Source: Lysobacter capsici
GTDB lineage: Bacteria; Pseudomonadota; Gammaproteobacteria; Xanthomonadales; Xanthomonadaceae
Assembly (NCBI RefSeq): GCF_014779555.2
Contig: NZ_CP094357.1
Location: 4,526,001-4,590,000, forward strand
DNA length: 64,000 nucleotides
Direction: 5' to 3'
Under the pieces are notes generated by a model, which saw nothing but the letters and a program-made list of their open reading frames with translations, was not told where the DNA came from and did not search any database. Below are positions 36,296 through 45,183 of this stretch, piece after piece; position 1 is the first letter of the stretch, and the number at the start of each line of letters is the position of its first letter. Made by a program: the position numbers and the translations under genes.

Positions 36296-37366
36296 ATGAC
36301 CGAGTCCGCCCTGCTATGTTGGTGCCGTGCCGGCTTCGAGCCCGAACTCGCCGCCGAATTGAACGAACGCGCCGCGATCGCCGGCCATCCCGGCTATGCG
36401 CGCACCCAGCGCAACAGCGGCTACGTCGAGTTCATCGTCGAGGACGCCAACGCGTTGTCGCGCGCGCTGCCGTGGTCGCAGTTGATCTTCGCCCGGCAGA
36501 AACTGGTGCGCATCGCCGACCTGAGCGACCTCAATCCCGCCGATCGCATCACACCGATGCTGGCCGCGCTCGATGCATTGGGCGGCTCGGGCCTGAACGT
36601 GTCGATGTTCGGCGAGTTGCTGGTCGAGCATCCCGATTCCGACGAAGGCAAGCAGTTGTCGGGCCTGGCGCGCAGCTTCGGCAACGCGCTGCGTCCGGCG
36701 CTGCGCAAGGCCGGCTGGCTGAGCAAGACCGACGATGCGCGCCGTCCGCGCCTGCATGTCGCCTTTGTCGCCGGCGATCACGCCATGCTCGCGCTGTCCG
36801 ATCCGCTCGACAGCTCGCCGTGGCCGCTCGGCATTCCGCGCCTGCGCATGCATCCCGATGCGCCGAGCCGTTCCGCGCTCAAGCTCGAAGAAGCGCTGCT
36901 GACCTTTCTCGACGCCGACGAGCGCCAACGCCGCGTGCGCGACAACATGCAGGCCGCCGACCTGGGCGCCGCGCCCGGCGGCTGGACCTGGGTGCTGATG
37001 CGCAACGGCATGATGGTGACCTCGGTCGACAACGGGCCGTTGAAGCAGGAGCTGATCGACAGCGGCCGGGTCGATCACCTGCGCGCCGACGGCTTCACCT
37101 GGCAGCCCAGGCGCACCCTGGACTGGATGGTCTGCGACATGGTCGAGTCGCCGGCGCGCGTGGCCGAGCGCATGGCGACGTGGTTTCGCGAGAACTGGTG
37201 CCGGCAGGCGATCTTCAACCTCAAGCTGCCGATGAAGAAGCGCTGGGAAGAAACCCGCATCTGTCTGGAAGCGTTCGAACATCAGGCCCATCGCCCGCTG
37301 ATCGTGCGCGCGCGCCAGCTGTATCACGATCGCGAAGAGATCACGGTGTTCGCCACGCCGAAGTAA
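36296..37366 (+). CDS. rlmM: 23S rRNA 2'-O-ribose methyltransferase RlmM
   Basis: 356 aa; methylates C2498 of 23S rRNA in E. coli. An N-terminal THUMP-like half (ALLCWCRAGFEPELAAELNER ... YVEFIVEDANALSRAL) is followed by a Rossmann domain with motif I AADLGAAPGGWTWVL, DNGPLKQELIDS and MVCDMVESPARVAERM. Length matches E. coli RlmM (366 aa). ATG at 36296 begins MTESALLC. No neighbour is functionally linked. Confidence 0.95.
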   Translation: MTESALLCWCRAGFEPELAAELNERAAIAGHPGYARTQRNSGYVEFIVEDANALSRALPWSQLIFARQKLVRIADLSDLNPADRITPMLAALDALGGSGLNVSMFGELLVEHPDSDEGKQLSGLARSFGNALRPALRKAGWLSKTDDARRPRLHVAFVAGDHAMLALSDPLDSSPWPLGIPRLRMHPDAPSRSALKLEEALLTFLDADERQRRVRDNMQAADLGAAPGGWTWVLMRNGMMVTSVDNGPLKQELIDSGRVDHLRADGFTWQPRRTLDWMVCDMVESPARVAERMATWFRENWCRQAIFNLKLPMKKRWEETRICLEAFEHQAHRPLIVRARQLYHDREEITVFATPK

Positions 37367-37566
37367 GCGGCGCGCGCCACGAAAATCTTACGTTTGGTTG
37401 ACCGCATGCGAACATTCGCAGCGATGCTCGCGACGCATTGAGCGATCTGCGTCGCATCAGGCGTCGATGCCGCGTGCAGGTTCAGCCTGGGTTGCGAAGA
37501 TTTACGCGGCATTGATCTTGCGCGGTCTAGCGTCGGGGCGTCCCTCAAACGACGCGAGGCTCCGCC

Positions 37567-38316
37567 ATGCAGCAGCACGCGAACCGATCGAAACATTCTT
37601 TCTCCAAACACGCTTTCTCCAAGCGCAGCCTGCTGGCCCTCGCGCTGCTGACGGCATTTGCCGCCAGCAGCGCACAGGCGCAGGTGCCGTCCAAGGTCCA
37701 GTCGAAACACGACGCGATCGAGAAGGCCGAAATGGCCGCGGCCGAAGCGCGCGCCGCGCGCCAGGACGCGCAGACCGCGCAAGCCGCGGCGCAGGCCGCC
37801 GCGGCGACCCGCGACGAAGGCGCGTTGACCGCGCGCGGTGCGCTGACCGCCGAAGCCACCGCTTACGACGCCAAGCAATCGGCACTGGATGCTCAAGACG
37901 CGGCAATCAAGGCCCGTCGCGCCGCCGAAGCCGCGCGTTCGGCGCAGGCATCGGCGGTGTCGGGCAACAACCCGACCGGCGCGGCGATCGAAGCACGTGC
38001 CGCGATGAACGACGCGATGACCGCGAGCTCGATCGCCACCGACGCCACCACCACCGCTCAGGCCGCCGCGTCGGCGACCGCGGACGCGGTGCAGCAGACC
38101 GGCGCGACCACCAACGTGCAGACGATGCCGCGCGCGATGGATTCGACGATCGAACCGCGCATCGACTTCAGCGCGCTCGACACCAATCGCGACGGCAGCG
38201 TCAGCCGGGTCGAGGCCAGTCTGAGTCCGGCGCTGACCGCCGATTTCGCCATCGCCGACCGCGATGCCGACGGACGTTTGAGCCAGCGCGAACTGGCCGG
38301 TTGGGCGCCGCGATAA
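37567..38316 (+). CDS. Secreted Ala-rich helical protein with two EF-hands
   Basis: 249 aa. A signal peptide follows a basic N-region (SLLALALLTAFAASSAQAQ). Residues 45-190 are extremely Ala-rich and heptad-like (EKAEMAAAEARAARQDAQTA), predicting a long helix or coiled coil. The C terminus has two calcium-binding loops, DTNRDGSVSRVE and DRDADGRLSQRE. Function unknown; a calcium-responsive periplasmic or envelope role is inferred. It stands alone and is followed by a strong terminator. Confidence 0.82.
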   Translation: MQQHANRSKHSFSKHAFSKRSLLALALLTAFAASSAQAQVPSKVQSKHDAIEKAEMAAAEARAARQDAQTAQAAAQAAAATRDEGALTARGALTAEATAYDAKQSALDAQDAAIKARRAAEAARSAQASAVSGNNPTGAAIEARAAMNDAMTASSIATDATTTAQAAASATADAVQQTGATTNVQTMPRAMDSTIEPRIDFSALDTNRDGSVSRVEASLSPALTADFAIADRDADGRLSQRELAGWAPR

Positions 38317-38379
38317 GCAAGCAATGAGTCCCGCGTGACGCATCGAAGCGCGCGCCGGACCAAGTCGACAGGGGCGAGG

Positions 38380-38409
38380 ACGCCTTCGGCAACGAAGGCG
38401 TTCTTGTTT
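38380..38409 (+). terminator. Rho-independent terminator
   Basis: CGCCTTCG (38381-38388) and CGAAGGCG (38393-38400) with loop GCAA, followed by TTCTTGTTT. It lies 64 bases after the EF-hand gene. Confidence 0.8.
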
Positions 38410-38518
38410 GCATGGCAGGGATTGAACAGGCCGCATCGCGCCGATATCCGGCATGCGTTCAACCCTCGTGATCGAGCGATATCGGCCTGCGGATAACGCG
38501 GCGATCGGATAACGACGT

Positions 38519-38668
38519 GTCGCGGCTTGCGCCGCTCCTACAGGGAGCCCATGTAGGAGCGGCGCAAGCCGCGACCGCGAATCCACAGACACCCGCGCTT
38601 GTTTGATTCACCACGCGCGCCGCCGCCCACATCGCCTACCTGTAGGAGCGGCGCAAGCCGCGACCGCG
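38519..38668. repeat. REP inverted pair plus a third unit
   Basis: Units at 38519-38542 (minus orientation), 38552-38575 (plus) and 38641-38664 (plus) share TGTAGGAGCGGCGCAAGCC. The first two form a hairpin with a nine-base loop. The remainder of the 38317-38821 gap holds no gene. Confidence 0.9.
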
Positions 38669-38821
38669 CGCCCGCAAACACCCGCGCTCACCCGCATAAC
38701 CCGCGCCCGCCGCACCCACTGCGCCCGAGCCGACAGACATCGCCACCGGCGAAAGCACCCCGCTTGCACCCCGCCCCCATTGCGGCATAGTGCCTTGCCC
38801 GCCCCGCCGCCCTCGCCGCCC

Positions 38822-40165
38822 ATGCCCGCAAGCCCCGTCCCGACCGGCTCCGCTTCGATCGAATCCGACTCGCTCGAACGCGCCCCCGCCCGCCGCCTCG
38901 ACCGCAAGGACGCGCGCACGCTGATGCTGGCCGCGCTCGGCGGCGCGCTCGAGTTCTACGATTTCGTCATCTTCGTCTTCCTGACCGAGACCCTGCGCCA
39001 TCTGTTCTTCCCGCCCGACATGCCCGGCTGGCTAAGCACGCTGCAGATCTACGGCATCTTCGCCGCCGGTTATCTGGTGCGCCCGATCGGCGGCATCGTC
39101 ATGGCCCATTTCGGCGACCGCACCGGGCGCAAGCGCATGTTCACCCTGAGCGTGTTGCTGATGGCGCTGCCGACCCTGTGCATCGGCCTGTTGCCGGTGT
39201 ACGCGCAGATCGGCGTCGCCGCGCCGCTGCTGCTGTTGGCGCTGCGCATCGTCCAGGGCATCGCGATCGGCGGCGAAGTGCCGGGCGCGTGGACCTTCGT
39301 CGCCGAACACGTCCCGCGCGGCCGGGTCGGTTTCGCCTGCGCCAGCCTGTCGGCCGGGCTCACCGCCGGCATCCTGATCGGCTCGTTGATTTCGACCGCG
39401 ATCAACACCTGGTTCACCCACGAGCAAGTGCTCGGCGGCGTGTGGCGCGCGCCGTTCGTGCTCGGCGGCGTGTTCGGTTTCCTGGCGGTGTACCTGCGCC
39501 GCTGGCTCAGCGAAACGCCGGTGTTCGCGGCGATGCGCGAGAGCCGGCAGTTGGTGCGTGAGCTGCCGCTCAAGCAAGTGCTGCGCGATCACCTGGGCGG
39601 CGTGGTGCTGTCGATGCTGGTGACCTGGCTGCTGACCGCGGCGATCGTGGTGATCATCCTGATGACCCCGACCATCGTGCAGCAGCAGTTCGGCATCGCC
39701 CCGGCGCGCGCGTTCTTCGGCAACAGCCTGGCGGCGTTCTGCCTGACCTTGAGCGCGATCGGCGGCGGCCTGCTGGTCGACTGGCTCGGACGCGGGCGCG
39801 CGCTGTTGATCGGTTCGCTCGGCGTGCTGGTCAGCAGCTTCGCGCTGTACTACGACCTCAACCACGGCGCCGAGCATTTTCTCGCGCTGTATGCGCTGGC
39901 CGGCGTGTTCGTCGGCGTGGTCGGAGTGATCCCGGCGGTGATGGTCGCCGCGTTCCCGGCGCCGGTGCGGTTCTCGGGGCTGTCGTTTTCCTACAACGTC
40001 GCCTATGCGGTGTTCGGCGCCGCCACTCCGCCGCTGATCGGCGGTTATCTGGCGCCGCATCTGGGCGGCATGGCGCCGGCTTATTACGTGATGGGCGTGG
40101 CGGTGGTGGGCATGGCGGTGGCGGTGTATCTGCTCAACACCCGGCGGCGGTTTCACGAGGATTGA
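38822..40165 (+). CDS. MFS transporter, metabolite:H+ symporter-like
   Basis: 447 aa, about 12 hydrophobic helices. The N-terminal LDRKDARTLMLAALGGALEFYDFVIF and loop 2-3 motif HFGDRTGRKRMF, then RIVQGIAIGGEVPGAWTFVAEH, are typical of the metabolite:H+ symporter family (compare proline/betaine or citrate carriers). MPASPVPTG is the likely start; an upstream frame is unconvincing. The substrate is unknown, probably an organic acid or compatible solute. Confidence 0.9.
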   Translation: MPASPVPTGSASIESDSLERAPARRLDRKDARTLMLAALGGALEFYDFVIFVFLTETLRHLFFPPDMPGWLSTLQIYGIFAAGYLVRPIGGIVMAHFGDRTGRKRMFTLSVLLMALPTLCIGLLPVYAQIGVAAPLLLLALRIVQGIAIGGEVPGAWTFVAEHVPRGRVGFACASLSAGLTAGILIGSLISTAINTWFTHEQVLGGVWRAPFVLGGVFGFLAVYLRRWLSETPVFAAMRESRQLVRELPLKQVLRDHLGGVVLSMLVTWLLTAAIVVIILMTPTIVQQQFGIAPARAFFGNSLAAFCLTLSAIGGGLLVDWLGRGRALLIGSLGVLVSSFALYYDLNHGAEHFLALYALAGVFVGVVGVIPAVMVAAFPAPVRFSGLSFSYNVAYAVFGAATPPLIGGYLAPHLGGMAPAYYVMGVAVVGMAVAVYLLNTRRRFHED

Positions 40166-40183
40166 TCGGCGGCCGCGCGTGCA

Positions 40184-40489
40184 TCAACAGCGCAAGGTAA
40201 AGAACTCGACGAACACCAGCAGGCCCGCGAGCCACAGGCCGAGCATCGGCACGCAGGCGGCCAGCGTCCAGGCCATGCGGCGGGCGACGCGGCGGCCGCG
40301 GGTGATGCGGATCGCCAAGATCGGGATCGCAAGACCGATCAGCACGAACACGCCCAGCACGCAGAAGCCAAGCGCCCAAAACCCCGCGCTCTTTTCGCCG
40401 TATTCGGGCGGGCATGACACCGTGGCCACGGCCAGCAGCGGCCACGCCGCCACGGCCGCGAGGCTCAGGCGCTGACTCAGCCGCCGCAT
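40184..40489 (-). CDS. Small membrane protein, paralogue of its upstream neighbour
   Basis: 101 aa with a signal-like first helix (LSLAAVAAWPLLAVATVSC), then two more hydrophobic helices (FWALGFCVLGVFVLIGLAIPILAI and MAWTLAACVPMLGLWLAGLLVF). It closely parallels the next gene: SCPPEYGEKSAGFWALGFCV matches QCPPGSTDKNGLFWAVAF, TLAACVPML is shared, and both end in Cys. The role is unknown. The ORF is convergent with the MFS gene. Confidence 0.78.
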   Translation of the reverse strand: MRRLSQRLSLAAVAAWPLLAVATVSCPPEYGEKSAGFWALGFCVLGVFVLIGLAIPILAIRITRGRRVARRMAWTLAACVPMLGLWLAGLLVFVEFFTLRC

Positions 40490-40490
40490 T

Positions 40491-40841
40491 TCAGCAGCTC
40501 ATGATGAAGACGCGGCCGAACACGAACAGGCCCAGCAGCCACACGGCGAGCATCGGCACGCAGGCCGCCAGGGTCAACAACACCCGCGCCACGGTTTTGC
40601 GCGCGCGGGTGAAGCGGATCGCCATGACCGGCGCGACCAGACCCAGCAGCAAGAACAGGCCCAGCACGGTGAAAGCGACGGCCCAGAACAACCCGTTCTT
40701 GTCGGTGGAGCCGGGCGGGCATTGGGTGGTGGCCGCGGCGAGCAGCGGCCATGCGCTCGCGGTCGCGATGCCAAGGCGCGCGAACCCGCGCGTGCAGGGC
40801 GATCTTGTATGTCGATTCGAAGCCGGTGTCGCCTCATCCAT
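40491..40841 (-). CDS. Small membrane protein, tandem paralogue
   Basis: 116 aa. The start MDEATPASNR has GGAGAG upstream. Three hydrophobic segments: LGIATASAWPLLAAATTQ, LFWAVAFTVLGLFLLLGLVAPVMAI and VLLTLAACVPMLAVWLLGLFVF. Its stop is one base before the next start, so both are co-transcribed. The pair arose by duplication and has diverged in the N-terminal residues. No family is recognised. Confidence 0.78.
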   Translation of the reverse strand: MDEATPASNRHTRSPCTRGFARLGIATASAWPLLAAATTQCPPGSTDKNGLFWAVAFTVLGLFLLLGLVAPVMAIRFTRARKTVARVLLTLAACVPMLAVWLLGLFVFGRVFIMSC

Positions 40842-40864
40842 GTGCGTGCTCTCCAATTCGGGCG

Positions 40865-40985
40865 CTGCTCTTTTTTGAGGCGCAGCTTCAGCCACAACGC
40901 GTCTGGCTCGGATCGTGGCGCTCTTCAGATTTGAAGCCGCCGGTGACCGGAGATAAAAGCGTCGTGGCTGAAGCCTTGCCCACAA
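40865..40985. repeat. Degenerate inverted repeat with GACGCTTT core
   Basis: Near 40886 CTTCAGCCACAACGCG faces the reverse complement of AAAGCGTCGTGGCTGAAGCC (40954-40973). Intergenic DNA between two operons on the same strand. It is related to the elements at 4.1 and 28.7 kb. Confidence 0.55.
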
Positions 40986-41018
40986 ATGAAAACGTCGTTA
41001 CACGGGTCGTCCAGCGCC

Positions 41019-42218
41019 TCAAACCCCCGCCGCGCGCCGCCAGAAATAATGGGTCAACGGCGGCAGCTTGCCGGCCAGTCCGAGTAACGGCCCGCGCAGC
41101 ATCGTCGCGGCGAAGTCGTCGTTCGAGAACAGCTTGTTCAAGCCATCGAACCCGTACGCCGCCAGCGCGTTCTCGCTGCGGCGTTCGCGCGCCCAGCGCT
41201 GCAGTCGCGCGGGCGAGCCGATGTCGAGGCCGCGCTTGCGCGCCTGCGCCAGCGCACCGCGCAGACCGGAGATATCGCGCAGCCCCAGGTTGACGCCCTG
41301 CCCGGCCAGCGGATGCACCACATGCGCCGCGTCGCCAGCGATGACCACGCGGCCGGCGACATAACGCTCGGCCAACTGCCGCCGCAACGGAAACGCGGCG
41401 CGCTTGGATACGCCGGTCAAGGCGCCCAGACGTCCGGCGAAGGCGCGTTCGAGTTCGTCCAGGAACGCCGCGTCGTCCAGCGCCAACAGCCGCTCGGCTT
41501 CGGCATTGGGCAAGGTCCAGACGATCGAACTGCGGCGGTCGCGCGCGCCGGGCGCGCCCACCGTGGGCAGGAAGGCCAACGGCCCGCCCGGCAGAAAGCG
41601 TTGCCAGCAAGTCGCTTCGTGGCTCAGTTCGCTGTCGACATAGGCGACCAGTCCGCGCTGGCCGTAATCGTGCGCCGGCGCTTCGATGCCGGCGAGTTCG
41701 CGCAACCGCGATTGCGCGCCGTCCGCGGCGACCACCAGCCGCGCGCGCAGGCGACGTCCGCTGGCGAGCACCACGCCCACGCCGTCGGCGGCATCGTGTT
41801 CCAGGGCTTCGACCGCGTCCGGGCAATGCAGGCGCACGCCGGCCGCGGGCAAGGCCGACCACAACCGATCGACCAACACGCCGTGCTCGACGATCCAGCC
41901 CAGCTCGCGCCGGCCGAACGCGTCGGCATCGAAATGCAGCTCGCCGCCGCCGGCCGCGTCCCACACCCGCATCGCGCGATACGGTTGCAGCCGCGCGGCC
42001 TGCACCGCGCTCCACACGCCCAGATCGTCCACAAACGCGGCGTTGTCGGGCGCGAAGGCGTACACGCGCAGGTCCGGATCCTCGGGCGACCACGGCGCGG
42101 GTTCGCGCGCTTCGACCAAGGCCACTTCGAAACCGTCGCGGGCGAACGCCAGCGCCGCCGCCGCGCCGACCACGCCCGCGCCGACCACGACGATGTCCAG
42201 CACCTCGCGCCGGCTCAT
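41019..42218 (-). CDS. UbiH/UbiF/VisC-family FAD hydroxylase
   Basis: 399 aa flavoprotein monooxygenase. Rossmann FAD motif DIVVVGAGVVGAAAALAFARD (residues 8-28) and the second FAD motif VVIAGDAAHVVHPLAGQGVN are clear; between them is VVAADGAQSRLRELAGI (DG motif). It fits the ubiquinone-biosynthesis C5/C6 hydroxylases (VisC/UbiI or UbiF group), but the position attacked cannot be fixed. It overlaps the adjacent UbiH-like gene by four bases, so the two are one operon. Confidence 0.9.
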   Translation of the reverse strand: MSRREVLDIVVVGAGVVGAAAALAFARDGFEVALVEAREPAPWSPEDPDLRVYAFAPDNAAFVDDLGVWSAVQAARLQPYRAMRVWDAAGGGELHFDADAFGRRELGWIVEHGVLVDRLWSALPAAGVRLHCPDAVEALEHDAADGVGVVLASGRRLRARLVVAADGAQSRLRELAGIEAPAHDYGQRGLVAYVDSELSHEATCWQRFLPGGPLAFLPTVGAPGARDRRSSIVWTLPNAEAERLLALDDAAFLDELERAFAGRLGALTGVSKRAAFPLRRQLAERYVAGRVVIAGDAAHVVHPLAGQGVNLGLRDISGLRGALAQARKRGLDIGSPARLQRWARERRSENALAAYGFDGLNKLFSNDDFAATMLRGPLLGLAGKLPPLTHYFWRRAAGV

Positions 42219-43600
42219 GCGCGGCCTCCGCGCAGCATCGGCTCATCGCCGCGACACAGCGCCGGCACGTCGCCGCGATAGCCCATCGCGCCGCCGACCA
42301 ACAGCGACTGCGCGGTCGGCATTCGATCCAGCGCGAACAATCCCAGACTGCGCAACGGCCGCATCAACGCGGTTTCGTTCGAGGCCAATCGCGCGATGCC
42401 GTCGGAGAACTCGACGGTACGGTCGCGATCGGGCTTGCGCCGCTGTTCGTAACGTTCAAGCAGATCGGCGCTGCCGCAGTCGGCCTGGTCCGCGCTCGCC
42501 GCAAGATCGTGTTCGATCAATTCGGCCAGGGTCATCGCATCGCGCAAGCCCAGGTTGAAGCCCTGCGCGCCGATCGGATGGATGGTCTGCGCGGCATTGC
42601 CGACCAGCACCGCGCGCGGCGCGATGGTGCGGGCGGCGAGCACGCGGATCGCCGGGTACAGGCTGCGCGCGCCGCAGGACACGAAGCGTCCCGCGCGCCA
42701 GCCGAAGGCGTCCTGCGCGCGGGCGAGAAAGCCGGCTTCGTCGAGCGCGGCGACCGCGTCGGCCTGCGCGTTGGCGACGCCGTGGATGAAACCGTAGTGG
42801 CGATCGCCGCGCGGCAACAGCGCGGTCGGGCCGTCGTCGCCGAGGCGTTCGTACGCGGTGCCGTCGGGCGCGCGCTCGCTGCGCAGGCGGGTGACGAACA
42901 AGGTCTGGCCGTAGTCGTATTCGTCCGCGGCGATGCCCAATGCGTCGCGCACGCCGCTGCGGGTGCCGTCGGCGGCTACCACGAGGCGCGCGCGCAAGAT
43001 CCGTTCTCCGGCACCGTCGGCAACCCGGATAGCGCGCCATTCGGAGCCTGCGCCGGCAGCAGCGCCGACGCCGCGTCGAGAGGCGTCATCGCCGTCGCGT
43101 GCTTGGGTTTGATCTATCGAGCCGGCATCACGCGTGCAGGTTTCGTCAGCCAACCCGACGAACCGCACCGGCCGATAGCGATGCAGCCGCGGCAGCTCGG
43201 CCAAGCGCGCTTCCAGCGCTTCGCCGAAATCGCGCGCCACCACGATGCGGCCGAATTCCTCGCGGCCGTAGCGTTGCGCGTCGAGCACGGTGCGGCCGAA
43301 ATCGCCGCGCCGGCTGATATGGATGCGCTGGATCGAACCGGTCGGCGCGCGCAGCTTGGCCAGCACGCCGAGCGCGCCCAAGGCGTTGAGCGTGGCTTCG
43401 GCGAAACTGAGGTTGCGTTCGTCGAACACCGCCGGCAAGGCGCCGGGCGGCGCGGCTTCGATCAGGCCCACGTCCAGGCCAAGCCGGTCCAGGGCGATCG
43501 CGAGACTGGCCCCGACCAGGCCGCCGCCGACGATCAGGACGTCGTGACTGGCGTGCAGCGCGGGGGTGGAAGGCATCTGCGGCTTTGCATCTGAAGTCAT
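42215..43600 (-). CDS. ubiH: 2-octaprenyl-6-methoxyphenol hydroxylase UbiH-like
   Basis: 461 aa FAD hydroxylase of ubiquinone biosynthesis. FAD motif DVLIVGGGLVGASLAIALDR (about residues 20-39), DG motif VVAADGTRSGVRDALGI, and VLVGNAAQTIHPIGAQGFN, which has the Asn-Ala-Ala-Gln form typical of E. coli UbiH rather than the Asp-Ala-Ala-His of UbiF. An unusual insertion near residues 150-190 (DAGSIDQTQARDGDDAS) is low-complexity. The start MTSDAKPQMP is used. The preceding gap 43601-44015 has no gene, only a weak copy of the CTTCAGAC repeat near 43854; no cobalamin riboswitch could be recognised in it. Confidence 0.9.
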   Translation of the reverse strand: MTSDAKPQMPSTPALHASHDVLIVGGGLVGASLAIALDRLGLDVGLIEAAPPGALPAVFDERNLSFAEATLNALGALGVLAKLRAPTGSIQRIHISRRGDFGRTVLDAQRYGREEFGRIVVARDFGEALEARLAELPRLHRYRPVRFVGLADETCTRDAGSIDQTQARDGDDASRRGVGAAAGAGSEWRAIRVADGAGERILRARLVVAADGTRSGVRDALGIAADEYDYGQTLFVTRLRSERAPDGTAYERLGDDGPTALLPRGDRHYGFIHGVANAQADAVAALDEAGFLARAQDAFGWRAGRFVSCGARSLYPAIRVLAARTIAPRAVLVGNAAQTIHPIGAQGFNLGLRDAMTLAELIEHDLAASADQADCGSADLLERYEQRRKPDRDRTVEFSDGIARLASNETALMRPLRSLGLFALDRMPTAQSLLVGGAMGYRGDVPALCRGDEPMLRGGRA

Positions 43601-44015
43601 GCGTTCATGATACGACCGCGTCCGTGCAGCGTCTGTTCGGATCGCGGTGGAAGCGGTGGGCGGATCGGCGCGGCGCGGCGGCGGAGCGAATCGCGTCGGG
43701 CTTGAAACGCCCAGCCACGAAAGGATCGGGCGATTCAACGCGAGATCGAACGCGAAATCGTGGCCTCGCCGACGCGAAGCGTGCTTGCGCGAATCCAGGC
43801 CGGCGGCGCGCCTGCAAGGCCGGCCGGCGGCCACGAGGTCGTTCGCGGGACGGCCTTCAGACCCGAACCTATTCGATCAAACCTTCCGAATCAGACACTT
43901 AGTCGTCCTTCACCCACCTGCCGCGCCCGCGCGCGCCAGCCAAACCGGCACTTTCGTCGCAGGTTCCTTAGAATGTGCGGATCGACGCGCCAGTCCGGCG
44001 TCAGGAGCCCTGGCC

Positions 44016-44609
44016 ATGAAGCCGAACACCCAACGCACCCTCATTCTCGCCCTGCTCGCCGTGCTGATGATCGGCACCCGCGTCAATCATTGGACGCCGA
44101 TTCCGGATGCGTCGTGGGCGGTGTTCTTCATCGGCGGCTTCTACCTGCGCAACTGGACCCGTTGGGCGTTCCCGCTGCTGATGGTGCTGGCGGTGGCGAT
44201 CGACTACGCGGTCATCACCGGCCAGGGCATGAGCTTCTGGCAGCACTACTGCGTCTCGGCGGCCTATTGGTTCCTGGTGCCGGCGTACTTCGCGATGTGG
44301 GCCGGTGGCCTGTGGGTCGCGCGTAATTATTCGCGCAGCTGGCGCACGCTGGGCCTGACCGCGGTGGCGCTGCTGGCGTCGGTCGCGGTCTGCCAGCTGT
44401 TGAGCCAGGGCAGCTTCTACTGGCTGTCGGATTCGGTCGCCAACAAGTCGGTGGCCGGCTGGGCCGCGAACTACTTCGAATGGCTGCTGCCTTACCTGCG
44501 CACCACCGCGACCTACGTCGGCATCGCCACGCTGGTCCAGGCGATCGCCGCCGGCGCGAGCAAGACCGACGCGCTGCCGGGCCGTTCCGACGACGCGCGC
44601 AAGCGCTGA
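44016..44609 (+). CDS. Membrane protein next to the cobalamin adenosyltransferase
   Basis: 197 aa with about six hydrophobic segments (LILALLAVLMIGTRV, AVFFIGGFYLRNW, FPLLMVLAVAIDYAVI, YWFLVPAYFAMWAGGLWV, LGLTAVALLASVAVCQLL and VGIATLVQAIAAG). The start has AGGAG nearby. S-components of vitamin ECF transporters have a similar size and topology, but no family motif is certain. Its gene lies 17 bases before the adenosyltransferase, so a role in cobalamin or precursor uptake is a reasonable inference. Confidence 0.75.
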   Translation: MKPNTQRTLILALLAVLMIGTRVNHWTPIPDASWAVFFIGGFYLRNWTRWAFPLLMVLAVAIDYAVITGQGMSFWQHYCVSAAYWFLVPAYFAMWAGGLWVARNYSRSWRTLGLTAVALLASVAVCQLLSQGSFYWLSDSVANKSVAGWAANYFEWLLPYLRTTATYVGIATLVQAIAAGASKTDALPGRSDDARKR

Positions 44610-44626
44610 TCGGGCGGCGCGGATCG

Positions 44627-45181
44627 ATGGGCAACCGTCTTTCGAAAATCTATACCCGCACCGGCGACGACGGCAGCACCGGTCTGGGCGACGGCAGCCG
44701 CACCGGCAAGGATTCGGCGCGGGTCGATGCCTACGGCACGGTCGACGAGGCCAACTCGACCATCGGCCTGGTGCTGGCGAGCGAGTTGCCGCAGCTGGTG
44801 CGCGATCAACTGGTCGCGATCCAGCACCAGATGTTCGACCTCGGCGCCGAGCTGTGCATTCCCGGCCATGCGGCGATCTTCGACGCCGATATCGATCGGC
44901 TGGAGCAGTGGCTCGACGGCCATAACGAAGACCTGCCGCCGCTGAAGGAATTCATCCTGCCGGCCGGCGGCGAGGCCGCGGCGCGCTGCCACATCGCGCG
45001 CACCGCGGTGCGCCGCGCCGAACGCGAGACCGTCGCGTTGTCGCGGCTGGAAAGCATCCGGCCCGAAGCGGTGCGCTATCTCAATCGCCTGTCCGACCTG
45101 CTGTTCGTGCTCGCCCGCGTGCTCGCGCGCGCCAGCGGCCACGGCGAGGTCACCTGGAACCACGAACGCCGCAAGGGCTGA
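44627..45181 (+). CDS. Cob(I)alamin adenosyltransferase, PduO type
   Basis: 184 aa; transfers the adenosyl group of ATP to cob(I)alamin. KIYTRTGDDGSTGLGDGS, RVDAYGTVDEANSTIG and FILPAGGEAAARCHIARTAVRRAE are signature blocks of PduO-type enzymes. It completes adenosylcobalamin from scavenged corrinoid. It is followed two bases later by the deacetylase-family gene. No other B12 genes are in the window. Confidence 0.93.
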   Translation: MGNRLSKIYTRTGDDGSTGLGDGSRTGKDSARVDAYGTVDEANSTIGLVLASELPQLVRDQLVAIQHQMFDLGAELCIPGHAAIFDADIDRLEQWLDGHNEDLPPLKEFILPAGGEAAARCHIARTAVRRAERETVALSRLESIRPEAVRYLNRLSDLLFVLARVLARASGHGEVTWNHERRKG

Positions 45182-45183
45182 CC

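Noticed and set aside
43601-44015. Possible cobalamin riboswitch before the membrane protein and adenosyltransferase genes
   Set aside because: The conserved B12-box strings could not be found by eye in this gap.
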